A DNA stretch of 64,000 bases, taken from positions 62,001 through 126,000 of the forward strand of contig CAJTOL010000002.1 of the NCBI GenBank assembly GCA_910577645.1, given 5' to 3'. The position numbers and the translations under genes were made by a program. The first letter of the stretch is position 1, and each line of letters starts with the position of its first letter. The notes under the pieces were generated by a model. It was not told where the DNA came from and did no database searches. It saw only the letters and a program-made list of their open reading frames with translations. This document shows positions 1 through 7,998 of the stretch, piece by piece. Source of the stretch: an uncultured Lachnospiraceae bacterium (lineage in GTDB: Bacteria > Bacillota > Clostridia > Lachnospirales > Lachnospiraceae).

Positions 1-2
1 GG

Positions 3-917
3 GAAGAATTTTTTGATATTGTAAACCGAACCGGAATCGCAGTCGTCGGCCAGTCGGGAAATATGGTTCCGGCAGACAAAAAGCTTTATGCCCTTCGGGA
101 TGTAACCGCTACGGTAGACAGTATTCCCCTTATCGCTTCCTCTGTTATGAGCAAAAAGCTGGCGGCGGGAAGCGACGGGATTGTGCTGGATGTAAAGACC
201 GGAAGCGGGGCATTTATGAAAACCCTGGAGGATTCGATCCGTCTGGCTCAGAAAATGGTGGTCATCGGAACCGGGGCAGGAAGAAAATGCTGTGCCCTGA
301 TAACGGATATGGATGTGCCCCTGGGCTATGCCATTGGAAATGCCATGGAAGTTCAGGAGTCTATTGAGGTGTTAAAGGGCCAGGGTCCTGACGACCTGCG
401 GGAGGTGGCTCTGGAATTGGCGGCTAATATGCTTTATATGGCGGAAAAGGGAACCATTAAAGAGTGCAGGGCTATGGCAGAAGCGGCTATCAAAGACGGC
501 AGCGCCTTAAAAGCCCTTATAAGGATGGCAGAAGGCCAGGGAGGCGACGCAAGTTATATAGAGGATCCGGAAAAACTCCCCAGAGCGGCATTTTCCTATG
601 AGGTAAAGGGAGACTGCCGGGGAACCGTAACCCATATGGACACAGAGGCAGTGGGAATCGCTTCGGTAATGCTGGGAGCCGGCCGCAGCCGGAAGGAAGA
701 TGTGATCGATCCGGGAGCCGGAATATTATTAAAGAAAAAATATTCGGATCAGGTAGAGGCAGGGGAGGTTCTGGCGGTTCTCTACGCCTCCGATGAGAAG
801 CTGTTTCAGGAGGCGGCAGAAAAGCTGAAAGAGGCCTATACCATAGAACAGAAAACTCCCGCTAAAAAGAAGCTGGTATATGCCAGAGTAACCAAAGACG
901 GAGTGGAACGATATTGA
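3..917 (+). CDS. pdp: Pyrimidine-nucleoside phosphorylase, 3' part
   Basis: The last ~304 residues of a class II nucleoside phosphorylase, which splits uridine/thymidine with phosphate to give the base and (deoxy)ribose-1-phosphate in cytosolic pyrimidine salvage. The frame is open from base 3, so the true start lies outside the window; family members are about 430-440 residues. Recognisable family blocks are GQSGNMVPADK, ALRDVTATVDSIPL and KTGSGAFMK (phosphate and base site), followed by the C-terminal PYNP domain (RGTVTHMDTEAVG onward). Substrate preference (uridine versus thymidine) cannot be read from this part. Normally this gene sits with other nucleoside salvage genes; here only a 17-codon open stub follows it. 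Confidence 0.92.
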   Translation, partial: EEFFDIVNRTGIAVVGQSGNMVPADKKLYALRDVTATVDSIPLIASSVMSKKLAAGSDGIVLDVKTGSGAFMKTLEDSIRLAQKMVVIGTGAGRKCCALITDMDVPLGYAIGNAMEVQESIEVLKGQGPDDLREVALELAANMLYMAEKGTIKECRAMAEAAIKDGSALKALIRMAEGQGGDASYIEDPEKLPRAAFSYEVKGDCRGTVTHMDTEAVGIASVMLGAGRSRKEDVIDPGAGILLKKKYSDQVEAGEVLAVLYASDEKLFQEAAEKLKEAYTIEQKTPAKKKLVYARVTKDGVERY

Positions 918-941
918 AACAGTATGAAATAGAGGAGTAGG

Positions 942-995
942 ATGAGAGAGCAATATTTTCTTTTCGATACAGGATACTTTGCTGGACATTTTTAA
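942..995 (+). other. 17-codon open stub with its own ribosome site
   Basis: ATG at 942 follows GAGGAG with good spacing and reads MREQYFLFDTGYFAGHF before TAA. It is placed like the next gene of the pdp operon. It may be the truncated 5' end of a lost gene, a leader peptide, or chance. No function is proposed. Confidence 0.25.
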
Positions 996-1031
996 AATAA
1001 GTATTCTAGAAAGATATCAGGAGAAATAAGG

Positions 1032-2102
1032 ATGTATAATTTATTTGTAAATACAAGAAAGATTTATTCTGCATTATGTGATGAGATTTCAAAGGAGATT
1101 TTTTTGGCACGAGTGAATGCTTCGATAACTGGGGACTGTGGATTTATAGAATCTATTCCTATGCAGTATAGAAATTTGAATGCAGATATTCAGTTGTTTG
1201 CCCATAAATTATATGAAAAGAATCAATATCATCTGGTGGTATTTGGGGCGGGACAAAATGGGCAGGATCTGGTGTTTTCATTAAAGAAAGTGCCCTTTTT
1301 CTGCTTTGTAGATAATAATAAAAAAGCGGAAAAGGATATGAGAACGGGACTGCCGGTTTATTCCCTTGATGAATATAAAGATAAATATGATATTGAAAAT
1401 ACTAAATTTGTTATTTCAGTTTCCGATAAAGTATATGTTAAACAAATTATTGAGCAGTTGAAGGAAGAAGGGGTAGTAGAAGAATGTATTATTACCATTG
1501 CGGATTGGAGAAATAGTTCTTCCCAGTATTTTGATTTATTTACAGCAAGAGAGCATGAGGTTTTTGTAGATTGCGGCTGCTATGATGGAAGTACTGCGTT
1601 TCGCTTTGCTGCTTGGTGTGCAGAAGGTGGAGTAACATACGATAGGATATGGAGTTTTGAACCAGATAAAAATTCTTTCATAAAGTGTAAAAAGATTCTC
1701 GGTGCTTTGGATAAATGTGAATTATATCCATATGGCATATCGAATAAAGCGGGGAAAGTGGGGTTTTGTGCTAATGGAAATGAAAATGCCCATATAATAA
1801 AAGCGGAAGTTAGTGAGGATGCGTTATCAGAGTATATAGAGGTTATACAGTTAGATGAATTTTTGAAGGGAGAGAGGATTACCTTTGTTAAGATGGATAT
1901 AGAAGGGGCGGAGTATGATGCTCTAAAAGGGGCAGCTCAGATTATAAAGGAACAAAAGCCAAAACTTGCAATTTCTATATATCATACGCCAAATGACATT
2001 ATTAAGATACCAGAATTATTGTTGGAACTAAGACCAGATTATAAATTTTACATACGGCATTATAGTTTGTTGCCAAATGAGATTATCCTATATGCTGAGT
2101 AA
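1032..2102 (+). CDS. FkbM family SAM-dependent methyltransferase
   Basis: A 356-residue protein. The first part carries a Rossmann-like segment (VVFGAGQNGQDL near residue 70, then VDNNKKAEKDM), a nucleotide-binding fold often found in front of FkbM domains in polysaccharide loci. The second half is the FkbM methyltransferase domain: VFVDCGCYDGST (SAM-binding loop, near residue 177), SFEPD, and FVKMDIEGAEYDAL near residue 285. FkbM proteins O-methylate sugars or polyketides; the substrate is unknown here. Start is supported by AGGAGA before ATG. Codon use is visibly AT-rich compared with the pdp gene upstream, and no glycosyltransferase partners are adjacent, so acquisition by transfer is likely (inference). 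Confidence 0.85.
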   Translation: MYNLFVNTRKIYSALCDEISKEIFLARVNASITGDCGFIESIPMQYRNLNADIQLFAHKLYEKNQYHLVVFGAGQNGQDLVFSLKKVPFFCFVDNNKKAEKDMRTGLPVYSLDEYKDKYDIENTKFVISVSDKVYVKQIIEQLKEEGVVEECIITIADWRNSSSQYFDLFTAREHEVFVDCGCYDGSTAFRFAAWCAEGGVTYDRIWSFEPDKNSFIKCKKILGALDKCELYPYGISNKAGKVGFCANGNENAHIIKAEVSEDALSEYIEVIQLDEFLKGERITFVKMDIEGAEYDALKGAAQIIKEQKPKLAISIYHTPNDIIKIPELLLELRPDYKFYIRHYSLLPNEIILYAE

Positions 2103-2164
2103 AGAAGCTGAATTAGGTGCGGAATTGACGGTTAAGAAACAGAACGATAAGAGGGTAAAACTTA

Positions 2165-4018
2165 ATGGATAAATATCAGGTATTGAAACAATATTTCGGG
2201 TACGGTACCTTTCGGGAGGGACAGGAACTTCTGGTTGACAGTATTTTAATGGGCCGGGACGTTCTGGGAATCATGCCTACCGGGGCGGGAAAATCTCTGT
2301 GCTTTCAGATCCCTGCCTTAATGCTGGATGGAATTACCCTGGTGGTTTCTCCTTTGATTTCCCTTATGAAGGATCAGGTAGGGGCCTTAAACCAGGCAGG
2401 AATCCATGCTGCCTTTTTAAATAGCTCTTTAACAGCAAATCAATATTATAAAGCCTTAGGCTTTGCGAAGCAAGGACGGTATCCCATTATATATGTAGCG
2501 CCGGAACGGTTAGTTACAGAAGAATTTTTAGACTTTGCCCTACATAGCAATATTGTCATGGTGGCGGTAGACGAGGCTCACTGCGTATCCCAATGGGGCC
2601 AGGATTTCCGGCCAAGCTATTTAAAAATCGTGGAGTTTATTAAAAGATTGCCAAAACGCCCGATTGTCAGTGCATTTACGGCCACGGCTACCAAGGAAGT
2701 CAGAGACGATATTATAGACATACTAGAGCTGCAGAGCCCTATGGTGATTACCACCGGATTTGACAGAACTAATCTGTATTTTGGCGTAATGACAGTAAAA
2801 GACAGATACAGTGCAATTAAAAATTATCTGGAAACACATAAAAGCGATAGTGGCATTGTTTATTGCCTGACGCGAAAGCAGGTGGAAGAAATCTGTGAGA
2901 ATTTAATCAAAGACGGATTTTCCGCAACCAGATATCATGCCGGTTTAAGTGATGAAGAAAGAAGAAAAAACCAGGATGATTTTATTTACGACAGAGTACC
3001 GCTCATGATTAGTACATCGGCATTTGGCATGGGAATAGATAAGAGCAATGTGAGATTTGTACTCCACTATGGGATGCCAAAGAATATAGAATCCTACTAT
3101 CAGGAAGCAGGCAGAGCAGGACGCGACGGAGAACCGGCAGAATGTATTTTATATTACAGCAGCAAGGATGTAATCACCAATCAGCTATTTATTGATAATA
3201 ACCAGGATAATGCGGAGTTAGATCCGGTAACAAGGGCAATAGTAAAAGAACGCGATAGAGAGCGGCTGAAGAAAATGACCTTCTATTGCTTTACTAATGA
3301 ATGTCTGAGAGATTATATATTAAAGTATTTTGGAGAGTATGGCAGCAATTACTGCGGAAATTGTTCCAATTGCCTGACTCAATTTGAACAAGTGGATGTA
3401 ACAGAGATTGCAAGGGCGCTGATTGGATGTGTGGGGAGCAGCAGGCAGAGATACGGAACAACCGTAATTATTGATACCGTACATGGAGCCAATACAGTCA
3501 AGATAAAGAACTACAGAATGAATGAAAATCCTTATTATGCTGTTTTAAGCAAGGTTCCAACCTACAGAATCAGACAAGTATTAAATCAGCTGCAAATAGA
3601 AGAATATTTGTTTATTACCAGCGATGATTATGCAGTGGTGAAGCTGACAATGAAATCCAAAGAAATCATAGAAGAAAATAAACAAATTATGATGAAGCTG
3701 GCAAAAGAAGCGGATAGACCAGCAAAAGAATCTCAGTCCAGAAGCAAGAAAAACAAAGCAGGGATACTGGGAAATCAGCAGTTTACAGACAAAGAAGAAA
3801 GCCTGTTTGAAAGCTTAAGGGCCCTTAGGATAGAGATTGCAAGAGAAGAAAAAGTGCCCCCTTATATTGTGTTCTCTGATAAGACATTGGCCCACATGTG
3901 TGTAGTAAAACCAAAGACAAAAGGGGAAATGCTGAAGGTATCCGGTGTTGGAGAGTTTAAATTTGAGAAGTATGGGCAACGGTTTTTAAGGTGTATAGAA
4001 AAATTTGAAAGCAATTAA
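2165..4018 (+). CDS. recQ: RecQ family ATP-dependent DNA helicase
   Basis: A 617-residue 3'-5' DNA helicase. Walker A is PTGAGKS (Lys43), Walker B with the RecQ signature is DEAHCVSQWGQDFRP near residue 136, helicase motif VI is in YYQEAGRAGRDG, the RecQ zinc-binding cysteines appear in NECLRDY and YCGNCSNC (about residues 375-403), then a winged helix, and a C-terminal HRDC domain (last ~75 residues, ending KYGQRFL). Domain order and length match full-length RecQ. Acts in recombination repair and stalled-fork processing. Start follows AGAGGG. Somewhat AT-rich compared with the core genes further along. The exact paralogue cannot be decided without a tree. Confidence 0.93.
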   Translation: MDKYQVLKQYFGYGTFREGQELLVDSILMGRDVLGIMPTGAGKSLCFQIPALMLDGITLVVSPLISLMKDQVGALNQAGIHAAFLNSSLTANQYYKALGFAKQGRYPIIYVAPERLVTEEFLDFALHSNIVMVAVDEAHCVSQWGQDFRPSYLKIVEFIKRLPKRPIVSAFTATATKEVRDDIIDILELQSPMVITTGFDRTNLYFGVMTVKDRYSAIKNYLETHKSDSGIVYCLTRKQVEEICENLIKDGFSATRYHAGLSDEERRKNQDDFIYDRVPLMISTSAFGMGIDKSNVRFVLHYGMPKNIESYYQEAGRAGRDGEPAECILYYSSKDVITNQLFIDNNQDNAELDPVTRAIVKERDRERLKKMTFYCFTNECLRDYILKYFGEYGSNYCGNCSNCLTQFEQVDVTEIARALIGCVGSSRQRYGTTVIIDTVHGANTVKIKNYRMNENPYYAVLSKVPTYRIRQVLNQLQIEEYLFITSDDYAVVKLTMKSKEIIEENKQIMMKLAKEADRPAKESQSRSKKNKAGILGNQQFTDKEESLFESLRALRIEIAREEKVPPYIVFSDKTLAHMCVVKPKTKGEMLKVSGVGEFKFEKYGQRFLRCIEKFESN

Positions 4019-4023
4019 GCTTC

Positions 4024-4053
4024 TTTATAAAAGATGGTAAAGTGTGGTACAAT
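4024..4053 (+). promoter_or_regulatory. Weak promoter for the Uma2 gene
   Basis: TACAAT (4048-4053) works as a -10 box; the only upstream partner is TTTATA at 4024-4029 with an 18-base spacer. It lies between the recQ stop and the next start, so the next gene can be transcribed alone. Confidence 0.4.
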
Positions 4054-4079
4054 AAAACTAAAAGGTGGTGAATTCAGCC

Positions 4080-4631
4080 ATGGTGCAAGTGGCGACTCAA
4101 CAAAAGATTTATACCGTTGATGATATCTATGCCTTGCCGGATGGGGAGAGGGCGGAGTTGATTGACGGGCAGATTTATTATATGGCTCCGCCAAATACAA
4201 AGCATCAGCGGATCAGCGGAAGATTATATCAGGCAATAGCAAATTATATTGATAGTAAAAATGGAGAATGTGAGATTTTTGCTGCTCCGTTTGCTGTATT
4301 CTTAAATAAAAATAGTAATAACAACTATGTGGAGCCTGATATCAGTGTAATCTGCGATAAAGATAAGATTACAGAGAAGGGCTGCTATGGAGCGCCTGAC
4401 TGGATCATTGAGATTGTATCACCTGGCAGCAGAAGGATGGATTATTACATCAAGCTGTTTCAATACAGAACAGCAGGAGTTAAGGAATATTGGATTGTAG
4501 ACTATGAGAAAAATATTGTAATGGTTTATGATTTTCAGAATAGTGACGGAAATGATTATACATTTTCTGATATAATTCCTGCAGGTATTTATTCGGATTT
4601 GGCGATTGATTTCAGTAACATAAAGTGGTAA
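4080..4631 (+). CDS. Uma2 family (DUF820) putative endonuclease
   Basis: A 183-residue protein of the Uma2 group, a restriction-endonuclease-like PD-(D/E)xK fold. Visible landmarks are PDGERAELIDGQIYYMAPP, YVEPDISVICDKDK (acidic metal ligand) and WIIEIVSPGS with the following Lys (EIV...K core), then YWIVDYE. The family is very common in cyanobacteria and scattered in Firmicutes, and its true role is unsettled; many members are thought to derive from transposon-linked nucleases. ATG at 4080 is preferred over GTG at 4065 because AAGGTGGTG ends about ten bases before it. It is a single gene with no visible partner. Confidence 0.85.
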   Translation: MVQVATQQKIYTVDDIYALPDGERAELIDGQIYYMAPPNTKHQRISGRLYQAIANYIDSKNGECEIFAAPFAVFLNKNSNNNYVEPDISVICDKDKITEKGCYGAPDWIIEIVSPGSRRMDYYIKLFQYRTAGVKEYWIVDYEKNIVMVYDFQNSDGNDYTFSDIIPAGIYSDLAIDFSNIKW

Positions 4632-4706
4632 CAGTAAGACGGAAAACGGGACGAAGTATAAGACTCTAACTTTTGCGGAAAAGGTATAGCCCGATTTTCC
4701 ATGATA

Positions 4707-4761
4707 TGGTATACTGTTTCTATGATGCCGGGGTCAAAATACCTTTTGCTCCAACATCATG
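4707..4761 (+). promoter_or_regulatory. Extended -10 promoter and leader hairpin of the DHH gene
   Basis: TGGTATACT (4707-4715) is an extended -10 box with no good -35, as is usual for that class. The expected leader contains an imperfect hairpin: GATGCCGGGGTCAAAA (from 4724) facing TTTTGCTCCAACATC (ending near 4759). The hairpin sits upstream of the AAAGGAGAG ribosome site. Confidence 0.5.
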
Positions 4762-4795
4762 AAATAAAACACTTGGACGCAAAGGAGAGAATAGC

Positions 4796-5707
4796 ATGAG
4801 ATTAGTTACCCGCTCAGATTTTGACGGATTAGCCTGCGGAGCATTATTAAAACAGGCAGGGATCATTGACAGCTGGAAGTTTGCCCACCCCAAAGATTTA
4901 CAGGATGGCCTGGTAGAGGTAAATGAAAATGACTGTCTGGCTAATGTTCCTTTTGTGGAAGGCTGCGGACTCTGGTTTGATCATCATTCCAGCGAATTTG
5001 AGAGAAATCAGCTGGAAGGAAAGTATAAGGGGGAGAGCAGACTGGCTCCTTCTTGTGCAAGGATTATCTATGAATATTACGGCGGGGCAGAGAGGTTTCC
5101 ACAGTATACAGAGATGATGGAAGCAGTAGATAAGGTGGACTCCGGAAATCTGACCATTGATGAGATTCAGAATCCCACCGGCTGGATTTTAATCGGATTT
5201 TTAATGGATCCCAGAACCGGCCTGGGGAGATGGAGACAGTTTACCATTTCCAATTACCAGTTAATGGAAAAGCTGATTGATGCCTGCCGGGTTATGACCA
5301 CCCAGGAGATCCTGGATATGCCGGATGTAAAAGAACGTATTGAAATCTACATGGAGCAGACCGAAAAATTTAAAGAGATGGTAAAGGCCCACACAAGGAC
5401 AGAAGGCAATACCATTATTACAGATTTACGGGGAGTGGATCCCATCTATACCGGGAACCGTTTCCTGATTTACAGCATGTATCCGGAGCAGAATATTTCA
5501 GCCTGGATTGTATCCGGAAAAGGCGGACAGGGCTGTTCCGCAGCCGTAGGCTACAGTATCCTCAACCGCACCTCCGACATTAACGTAGGAAAGCTGATGC
5601 TAAAATACGGCGGCGGAGGCCATAAGGCCGTGGGCACCTGTCAGTTCTCCAATGAAAATATGGATGAAATGCTGCCGAAGATGCTGGAAGAGCTGGTAAA
5701 GGGCTGA
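4796..5707 (+). CDS. DHH/DHHA1 family phosphoesterase
   Basis: A 303-residue cytosolic phosphohydrolase. The N-terminal DHH domain shows RSDFDGLACG (metal-binding Asp pair) and WFDHHSSE; a further Asp appears in EAVDKVDSG; the C-terminal DHHA1 domain ends in GGGGHKAVGTCQF. The superfamily includes exopolyphosphatases, nanoRNases and cyclic-dinucleotide phosphodiesterases. This two-domain form has no membrane or PAS/GGDEF part, so it is not a full GdpP. Oligonucleotide or polyphosphate hydrolysis is the likeliest role, but substrate cannot be told from sequence. Start follows AAAGGAGAG. A strong two-way terminator follows the stop. Confidence 0.85.
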   Translation: MRLVTRSDFDGLACGALLKQAGIIDSWKFAHPKDLQDGLVEVNENDCLANVPFVEGCGLWFDHHSSEFERNQLEGKYKGESRLAPSCARIIYEYYGGAERFPQYTEMMEAVDKVDSGNLTIDEIQNPTGWILIGFLMDPRTGLGRWRQFTISNYQLMEKLIDACRVMTTQEILDMPDVKERIEIYMEQTEKFKEMVKAHTRTEGNTIITDLRGVDPIYTGNRFLIYSMYPEQNISAWIVSGKGGQGCSAAVGYSILNRTSDINVGKLMLKYGGGGHKAVGTCQFSNENMDEMLPKMLEELVKG

Positions 5708-5718
5708 TAAGAGAAAAT

Positions 5719-5795
5719 AAAATAAAGCGGCTTTTTATTAGCGGGCGCCAGTGAGAGCTGGCAGACCGCCATAATAGAAAGCCGCTTTATTTTAC
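5719..5795. terminator. Nested bidirectional terminator
   Basis: A perfect 16-bp inverted repeat (AAAATAAAGCGGCTTT at 5719-5734; its complement at 5778-5793) ends in A-runs and T-runs suited to termination in both directions. It encloses a second stem: GCGG (5741) with CCGC (5766), inside which GCCAG (5747) pairs CTGGC (5758). It separates the DHH gene from the converging broken methyltransferase. Confidence 0.85.
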
Positions 5796-5850
5796 CAGGC
5801 TAATTTATAGAGGGCTTGATTGCCCTTTATTACCGACGGTTCATCTTGGT

Positions 5851-6609
5851 TTACTCAGCCTGGCGCTTAATAAATAACTCCATCGACCCTATGTATCTGG
5901 TACTCATATCATAATGAATTACTTTCATATTGATATTTTGCAACAACTTATTCAGACTTTCAAAAGACACATATGTATAATGGTTTAACGTATGCCACAT
6001 GCAATGCGTAAATTTTTCCATTCGTGCATACGCAGAATTATAATTTGGCGTTGAAATCCATAAAATGCCGTCCTTTTTTAACATTTGTTTTACCTTTTTA
6101 AGAACCTTAACGGGTTCGATAACATGTTCTAGGACGTCTCCCATAACAATCACATCATATTGCTTCGCTGTCTCATAATTTGTGATATCGCACCAGTGCA
6201 CATCATCCAGAGCTTTGCCGGAGGAAATGTCTGTTTACCTTCCGGCTGCTTCACCTGGGGAGAGCAATAGTAAGGAGTAATATCCGTCCCTTTTCCGCCG
6301 CACCAGGGACATTCTTCTGTAAGCTCTTCCTCCGTCGAGATATTAAGAGTTCCCTGCAAGGATTCTTCATACATTTTCACAGCTGCATAGGAAGCATAAA
6401 TTTCACCGGCATATTTCAGTCAGTTTTTTTCTTCCAGATCTGACAGATCCCCATTCTTTAATGCCTCCATCATAGGCAACGACTGACGGACAAAGTTATT
6501 TTTATCAGTGGATATGTTATGGACCGTATCATATAGTTCCATAAGTTCATGCATATCTTTTGAAATATCAAATGGCATTTCCAATGTCTGATAAAGCCCA
6601 TTCCATGAA
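5851..6609 (-). pseudogene. Broken class I SAM methyltransferase
   Basis: Read on the minus strand, the frame from about 6609 gives GLYQTLEMPFDISKDMHEL onward, hits an in-frame TGA near 6431 (NN-L context, explained by a single CGA to TGA change), resumes through EECPWCGGKGTDITPYYC (zinc-ribbon-like head) to PPAKLWMMC, then continues in another frame from near 6201 as DDVHWCDITNYETAKQYDVIVMG, GDVLEHVIEPVKVL and WISTPNYNSAYARM to the stop at 5851. The second part is the back half of a Methyltransf_23-type domain. The glycine-rich SAM loop that should lie between the two parts is missing, which implies an internal deletion. Upstream of 6609 the frame is closed, so the start is lost too. Confidence 0.75.
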
Positions 6610-6615
6610 TTTCAT

Positions 6616-6644
6616 TTGATTTTTCTTTGGCAGTCGTATATAAT
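6616..6644 (+). promoter_or_regulatory. Sigma-70 type promoter of the toxin-antitoxin pair
   Basis: TTGATT (6616-6621), a 17-base spacer and TATAAT (6639-6644). It reads into the antitoxin gene and lies just past the decayed methyltransferase. Confidence 0.8.
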
Positions 6645-6646
6645 AC

Positions 6647-6666
6647 AAGTAGGGAAATCCCTACTT
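6647..6666 (+). promoter_or_regulatory. Palindromic operator candidate over the transcription start
   Basis: Perfect palindrome AAGTAGGGA-AA-TCCCTACTT starting two bases after the -10 box. Position over the start site and its symmetry fit self-repression by the AbrB-fold antitoxin encoded directly downstream; this is inferred from location and from how such modules are usually controlled. Confidence 0.6.
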
Positions 6667-6690
6667 TCCATATTTCAGGAGGTGAAAGAT

Positions 6691-6966
6691 ATGTTAGCAA
6701 ACGCTTTTGTTGATAACGCAAAGGTCATGGCCAAAGGGCAGGTCACAATCCCAAAAGATGTCCGTGAAGTGCTTGGCGTGGCAAGCGGAGACCGTATTTC
6801 TTTTATTGTGGAGGGCGGCACTGTCCGTATCGTTAATTCGGCTGTCTATGCCATGCAGATGCTCCAGGGGGAAATGGCAGGCGAAGCAGAGCGGGCCAGT
6901 CTTACATCTGACGATGATGTTATGGCGCTTGTAAAAGAATTGAGAAATGAGGACGAAAACGCATGA
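6691..6966 (+). CDS. AbrB/SpoVT-type antitoxin
   Basis: A 91-residue protein with an N-terminal swapped-hairpin AbrB DNA-binding domain: KVMAKGQVTIPKDVREVLGV followed by GDRISFIVEGGTVRI. The C-terminal half, acidic and helical (LTSDDDVMALVKEL), fits the segment that wraps and blocks a partner toxin. ATG at 6691 has AGGAGGTGA at ideal spacing. The stop overlaps the start of the PIN gene by four bases (ATGA), the hallmark of translational coupling in toxin-antitoxin operons. It probably also represses its own promoter through the palindrome at 6647-6666. Confidence 0.88.
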   Translation: MLANAFVDNAKVMAKGQVTIPKDVREVLGVASGDRISFIVEGGTVRIVNSAVYAMQMLQGEMAGEAERASLTSDDDVMALVKELRNEDENA

Positions 6967-7367
6967 GGGTTCTGATTGATACAAATATCCTCATATCTGC
7001 TGCATTGAGCGCAGACGGTGTTCCCTATCAGGCTTATGTAAAAGCAGCCTCTTATCCTAACCACGGATTGATCTGTGAGCAGAATGTGGACGAAATGAAA
7101 CGGATATTCAATAAAAAATTCCCAAAACGCCTGGCGGCATTGGACAAATTTCTTTCAATAGCCTTACTGACGCTGGAATTAGTACCCATCCCAACAGACG
7201 AAAACACATCGGAATCACAGGTCAGGGATGCAGATGACCGTCCCATTTTAAGGGCGGCGATTGCGGCGAAGGCTGATGTCCTGCTCACCGGTGACAAGGA
7301 TTTTCTGGAATCAGGTTTGGAGAATCCAATGATTATGACACCGGCTGAATTTCTCAATATGGAATAA
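6963..7367 (+). CDS. PIN-domain toxin (putative RNase)
   Basis: A 134-residue PIN-fold protein. Metal-binding acids are placed as expected: LIDTNILISA near the N terminus, DADDRPILRAA in the middle, and LLTGDKDFL near the end. PIN toxins of the VapC kind cleave tRNA or rRNA when freed from antitoxin; this one belongs to the group with a longer N-terminal helical part (predicted nucleic-acid-binding, COG1569-like). It overlaps the antitoxin gene by four bases. Target RNA is unknown. Confidence 0.88.
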   Translation: MRVLIDTNILISAALSADGVPYQAYVKAASYPNHGLICEQNVDEMKRIFNKKFPKRLAALDKFLSIALLTLELVPIPTDENTSESQVRDADDRPILRAAIAAKADVLLTGDKDFLESGLENPMIMTPAEFLNME

Positions 7368-7434
7368 AAACAACATTGTATGGCACTCAAAAGAAAGCGC
7401 GGCGGAGTGTGTTCACAGGATTACAGGAGGTAGC

Positions 7435-7767
7435 ATGGCACAACATATTATGGAGTGCAGCGGTGCTAATGAAGCAATCCGTTCCTGCCTGGATTTAGTA
7501 AGCAACGCAGGCAGGATTACGCTGACTGGCTGGCCTAAAAGGGAAACATTGTTACCTACGGATGTGATTACGCGCAAAGAGCTGGATATTCTGGGAGGAC
7601 GCAACAGTGTTGGTGAGTTTGAGGAGGCTATCCGGTTGATTTATACCAGAGAGGTAGATGTGACGAAGATTTTAACAAAAACAATCAACATGGATCAGGT
7701 TCCGGAAACCATAAAGGATATTGAGAAAAATCCGGGAAATTATATGAAGGTTGTGGTAATGCTCTAA
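7435..7767 (+). pseudogene. C-terminal remnant of a zinc-type alcohol dehydrogenase
   Basis: 110 codons matching only the last third of a medium-chain dehydrogenase/reductase: MECSGANEAIRSCLDLV, GRITLTGWPKRE, RKELDILGGRNSVGEFEEAIRLI and the end NPGNYMKVVVML. The zinc-binding N-terminal domain and the Rossmann glycine motif are absent, so it cannot be an active enzyme. A fortuitous or kept AGGAGG lies just before the ATG at 7435. Full-length relatives (threonine/sorbitol dehydrogenase type) are about 340 residues. The 231 bases after it (7768-7998) hold no recognised gene or clear promoter. Confidence 0.7.
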
Positions 7768-7998
7768 CTCCGGAGACTTCATGCAATTTTCTCCGACCAC
7801 TTCTGACCGAAGCCTGACGACTTTTTCTGCCGTATCCACTTCCAGAAGAAGCGGATGCCTGACATCAAAAGAACTGCTGGGGGTTGTATCCAAAGAAGAA
7901 TCACAGGCTGTAAAATATAAAATGAAAAAAGTTTGAAGACAACCAGACAAAACAATCGTTATAGGGAAAGAAGGGTACAATAACAGGAGGATTGATTC

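Noticed and set aside
6470..6721. 83-codon minus-strand frame at the methyltransferase start
   Set aside because: It is out of frame with the recognisable methyltransferase head and reads across the toxin-antitoxin promoter.
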